In this document: one piece after another, positions 61,442 through 64,000 of the stretch | Layout: every line of letters begins with the position of its first letter | Position numbering within the stretch: position 1 is the stretch's first letter | Assembly (NCBI RefSeq): GCF_029227915.1 | Contig: NC_079881.1 | Coordinates: forward strand, 14,671,501 to 14,735,500 | Direction: 5' to 3' | Length of the DNA: 64,000 nt | DNA from: Hydractinia symbiolongicarpus | Lineage: Eukaryota > Cnidaria > Hydrozoa > Anthoathecata > Hydractiniidae | Made by a program: the position numbers and the translations under genes | Notes under the pieces: model-generated | The model's database searches: none | Told to the model about the DNA's origin: nothing | The model's input: only the letters and a program-made list of their open reading frames with translations

Positions 61442-63180
61442 ATTGAAAGGAATAGACAGATGGCAACTTCTCTGTCCTTGTGGAAACACGTTGTTCACGT
61501 GTAGTCTCCAAATTAGGCTGTAAAAAGACCTATTATGCGTTTCAAAGGACTGTGTACGTAGTTAGCAGCGTTCATAGCGCCTGGCGTTCAAGAAAACGAC
61601 TTAAGAAATCGCAGTCCATTGAGATTGAAAAGAATAGGCCAACGGCCTCCTATCTGTGCTCGTGGAACTCCCTGACTTAAGTGTAGTCTCCTCATTAGGC
61701 CATAAGAGGCCGTATTACACGCTTTAAAGGTCTGTCCACTATCGAATAGACAGATGGCAACTTCTCTGTCCTTGTGGAAACACGTGGTGCACGTGTAGTC
61801 TCCAAATTAGGCTGTAAAAAGACCTATTATGCGTTTCAAAGGCATGTATACGTAGTTAGCAGCGTTCATAGAGCCTGGCGCACAGGAAAACGACTTAGTA
61901 TAACGTAATCCATTGAGATTAAAAGGAACAGACCAATGGGAACTTGTCTGTGTTTGTGGAATCACTTTATTTACATTTAGACTCCATGTTAGGCCGTAAA
62001 AGGCCATATTATAGGCTTTATGGAAGAAGTTAGCAGCGTTCTTGCAGCCTGAAGCTCAAGAAAACGAATTAATACATCGTAGTTCATTGAAGTTGAAAGG
62101 AATAGGCCGATGACCTCCTGTCTGTGCTCGTGGAACTCCCTGACTTAAGTGTAGTCTCCTTATTAGGCCATAAGAGGCCGTATTACACGGTTTAAAGGTC
62201 TGTCCACGTAATTAGGAACGTTCTCAGAGCCTGGCGCTCAAGAAAACGGCTTATTATATCGTAGTCCATTGAGATTAAAAAGAACAGACTGATCCTCACT
62301 TGTCTGGGCTCGTGGAATCACGTGATTTACGTGTAGACTCCAAATTAGGCCGTAAAAGGCCATATTACAGCCTTTAAAGACATGTGCACTTAGTTAGGAA
62401 CGTTCTCAAAGCCTGGCGCTCAAGAAAACGACTTAATACATCGTAGACCATTAAGATTAAAAGGAACAGCCGAATGGATCTTGTCAGAGTTAGTGGAATC
62501 ACGTGATTTACGTGTAGACTCCATATTAGGCCGTAAAAAGCCATATTACAGGCTTTAAAGGACTGTGCACGTAGTTAGCAGCGTTCATAGAGCCTGGCGC
62601 ACAGGAAAACGACTTAGTATATCGTAGTCCATTGAGATTGAAAGGAATAGACCGATGGCAACTTCTCTGGGCTCGTGGAATCACGTGACTTACATGCAGT
62701 CTCCTTATTAGGCCGTAAAAGGACCTATTATGCGTTTCAAAGGACTGTGTACGTAGTTACCACCGTTCATAGAGCCTGGCGTTTAAGAAAACGCCTTAAT
62801 ACATCGTAGACAATTGAGATTAAAAGGAACAGCCGAATGGAACTTGTCGGAGTTCGTAGAATCACGTGATTTACGTTTAGACTCCATGTTAGGCGGTAAA
62901 AGGCCATATTACAGGCTTTAGAGGCCTGTGCACGCAGTTAGCAGCGTTCATAGAGCCTGGCGCACAGGAAACGACTTAGTATATCGTAGTCCATTGAGAT
63001 TAAAAGGAACAGACCAATGGGAACTTGTCTGTGCTCGTGGAATCACTTTATTTACGTTTAGACTCCATATTAGGCCGTAAAAGGCCATATTACAGGCTTT
63101 AAAGGCCTGTGGAAGTAGTTAGCAGCGTTCTCAGATCCTGGCGCTCAAGAAAACGACTTAAGACATCGTAGTTCATTGAG
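61442..63180. repeat. 1739-bp higher-order repeat, copy 2
   Basis: It repeats copy 1 almost perfectly, including the 113-bp monomer. The first clear difference at the right edge is TTAAGACATCG against TTAAAACATCG at about 63162, after which GGCCAACGGCC replaces GACAGATGG near 63194. Confidence 0.92.
61710..61822. repeat. 113-bp truncated monomer, second copy
   Basis: Same structure and same join (GTCCACTATCGAATAGAC) as 59971-60083, displaced by exactly 1739 bp. Confidence 0.88.
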
Positions 63181-64000
63181 ATTGAAAGGAATAGGCCAAC
63201 GGCCTCCTATCTGTGCTCGTGGAACTCCCTGACTTAAGTGTAGTCTCCTCATTAGGCCATAAGAGGCCGTATTACACGGTTTAAAGGTCTGTCCACGTAA
63301 TTAGGAACGTTCTCAGAGCCTGGCGTTCAAGAAGACGACTTAATACATCGTAGTCCATTGAGATTCACAGCAATATACTGATGGCAACTTGTCCGGGCTC
63401 GTGGAATCACGTGATTTACGTGTAGGCTCCAAATTAAGACGTAAAAACCATATTCCAGGCTTTAAAGACCTGTGCACGTAGTTGGCAACGTTTTTAGACA
63501 CTGGCGCTAGAGAAAACGACTTAAGACATCGTAGTCCATTGAGATTGAAAGGAACAGACCAATGGGAACTTGTCTGTGCTCGTGGAATCACTTTATTCAC
63601 GTTTAGACTCCATATTAGGCCGTAAAAGGCCATATTACAGGCTTTAAAGGCCTGTGCACGTAGTTAGCAGCGTTTTTAGATCCTGGCGCTCAAGAAAACG
63701 ACTTAAAACATCGTAGTCCATTGAGATTGAAAGGAATAGACAGATGACAACTTCTCTGTCCTTGTGGAAACACGTTGTTTACGTGTAGTCTCCAAATTAG
63801 GCTGTAAAAAGACCTATTATGCGTTTCAAAGGACTGTGTACGTAGTTAGCAGCGTTCATAGAGCCTGGCGTTCAGGAAAACGACTTAAGACATCGCAGTC
63901 CATTGAGATTGAAAGGAATAGGCCAACGGCCTCCTATCTGTGCTCGTGGAACTCCCTGACTTAAGTGTAGTCTCCTCATTAGGCCATAAGAGGCCGTATT
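63181..64000. repeat. Right-edge C/D monomers
   Basis: About four and a half monomers. The last part, from about 63.72 kb (ATAGACAGATGACAACTTC), is a further relative of the first two monomers of the 1739-bp unit, at a shift of 2284 bp from copy 2. One monomer near 63.37 kb has an unusual start, GATTCACAGCAATATACTG. The array continues past the window end. Confidence 0.82.

Larger units (their letters stand above)
1..64000. repeat. Tandem satellite array, about 182-bp monomer
   Basis: The landmark GTAAATGGCCATATTAC, or a close variant, recurs about every 182 bp from one end of the window to the other, always in the same orientation. Successive landmark positions such as 1170, 1352, 1534, 1716 and 1898 show the step directly. 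Most monomers are 180-183 bp, with a common 169-170 bp class and rare 101-, 113-, 150- and 222-bp forms. No unique DNA, transposon, microsatellite or inverted block interrupts the array. No gene of any kind is supported: open frames of 60-75 codons on both strands are by-products of the repeat. Long homogeneous arrays with higher-order organisation are typical of eukaryotic centromeric or pericentromeric DNA; that location is an inference, and the host is not identified. Confidence 0.98.

Noticed and set aside
1-64000. CRISPR array
   Set aside because: Period and regularity could suggest one, but the repeated unit is 182 bp with no short conserved repeat alternating with unique spacers, and there are no cas genes.
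1-64000. CENP-B box
   Set aside because: TTCG occurs in the diagnostic box, but the required A and CGGG positions are not present on either strand in the monomers that I examined.
1-64000. Assembly artefact producing repeated HOR blocks
   Set aside because: Copies carry private substitutions and different indels, as expected for real duplicates. I cannot exclude local collapse or over-expansion for the 1820-, 1986- and 1739-bp pairs, where differences are very few; read depth would decide.

Overview
The whole 64 kb window is one uninterrupted tandem satellite array. The basic monomer is about 182 bp (most steps between equivalent points are 180-183 bp), and roughly 350 monomers follow each other head to tail on one strand. 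I see no protein-coding gene, RNA gene, mobile element, CRISPR array, simple-sequence tract or unique spacer. The short open frames on both strands are by-products of the monomer being open for 60-75 codons, so none is annotated as a gene. An array of this size with nested higher-order repeats (HORs) points to a eukaryotic chromosome, most likely centromeric or pericentromeric heterochromatin, with subtelomeric or knob-type heterochromatin as the alternative. I do not recognise the monomer: it does not look like primate alpha satellite, mouse minor satellite, Arabidopsis 178-bp, maize CentC or rice CentO sequence as I know them. The species cannot be named from this window.

Each monomer has a fixed order of landmarks: (1) GTAAATGGCCATATTA; (2) an imperfect hairpin-like dyad, either CCTTGGAAGG or CTTTAAAG flanked by ACAG/CTGT arms; (3) a GTAGTTAGCAGCGTT segment; (4) a TGGCGGTCAGG or TGGCGCTCAGG segment; (5) a variable diagnostic box (GCTTCGAAG, ACGTCGCAG or ACATCGTAG) before TCCATTGAGATT; (6) GGAATAGAGCGATGG or a relative; (7) a palindromic CACGTG box followed exactly 9 bp later by a second ACGTG; (8) GTAGACTCC. 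Four loose subfamilies can be told apart: A (AATAGAGCGATGG with GCTTCGAAG), B (AATATACCGATAGC with ACGTCGCAG), C (ACAGCCGAATGG with ACATCGTAG) and D (AATAGGCCGATGACC with GTGGAAGAAGTTAGC).

Layout: 1-1351 mixed A/B monomers; 1352-13004 three successively shorter copies of a 25-monomer, 4487-bp unit, with an internal 1080-bp duplication; 11444-23706 two copies of a 6778-bp block (overlapping the third 4487-type copy), the second missing 1258 bp; 24147-28343 a 1097-bp six-monomer unit carrying subfamily C, in two tandem copies plus a partial one; 28344-33982 a 1986-bp, 11-monomer unit in 2.8 near-identical copies; 33983-46378 a 3819-bp, 21-monomer tandem duplication flanked by segments repeated 10,368 bp apart; 46379-50018 a 1820-bp, 10-monomer tandem duplication; 50019-50859 a transition; 50860-64000 a domain dominated by subfamilies C and D with its own recent duplications (1079, 907 and 1739 bp).

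Nothing here acts as genes in a pathway. What is visible is how the array evolved: units gained and lost in near-whole monomers (unequal crossover or a similar process), rare malformed monomers copied along with their HORs, and a conserved palindromic CACGTG element that is the best candidate for a protein-binding site. All comparisons were made by eye; boundaries are good to a few bases where a mismatch defines them and to tens of bases elsewhere.
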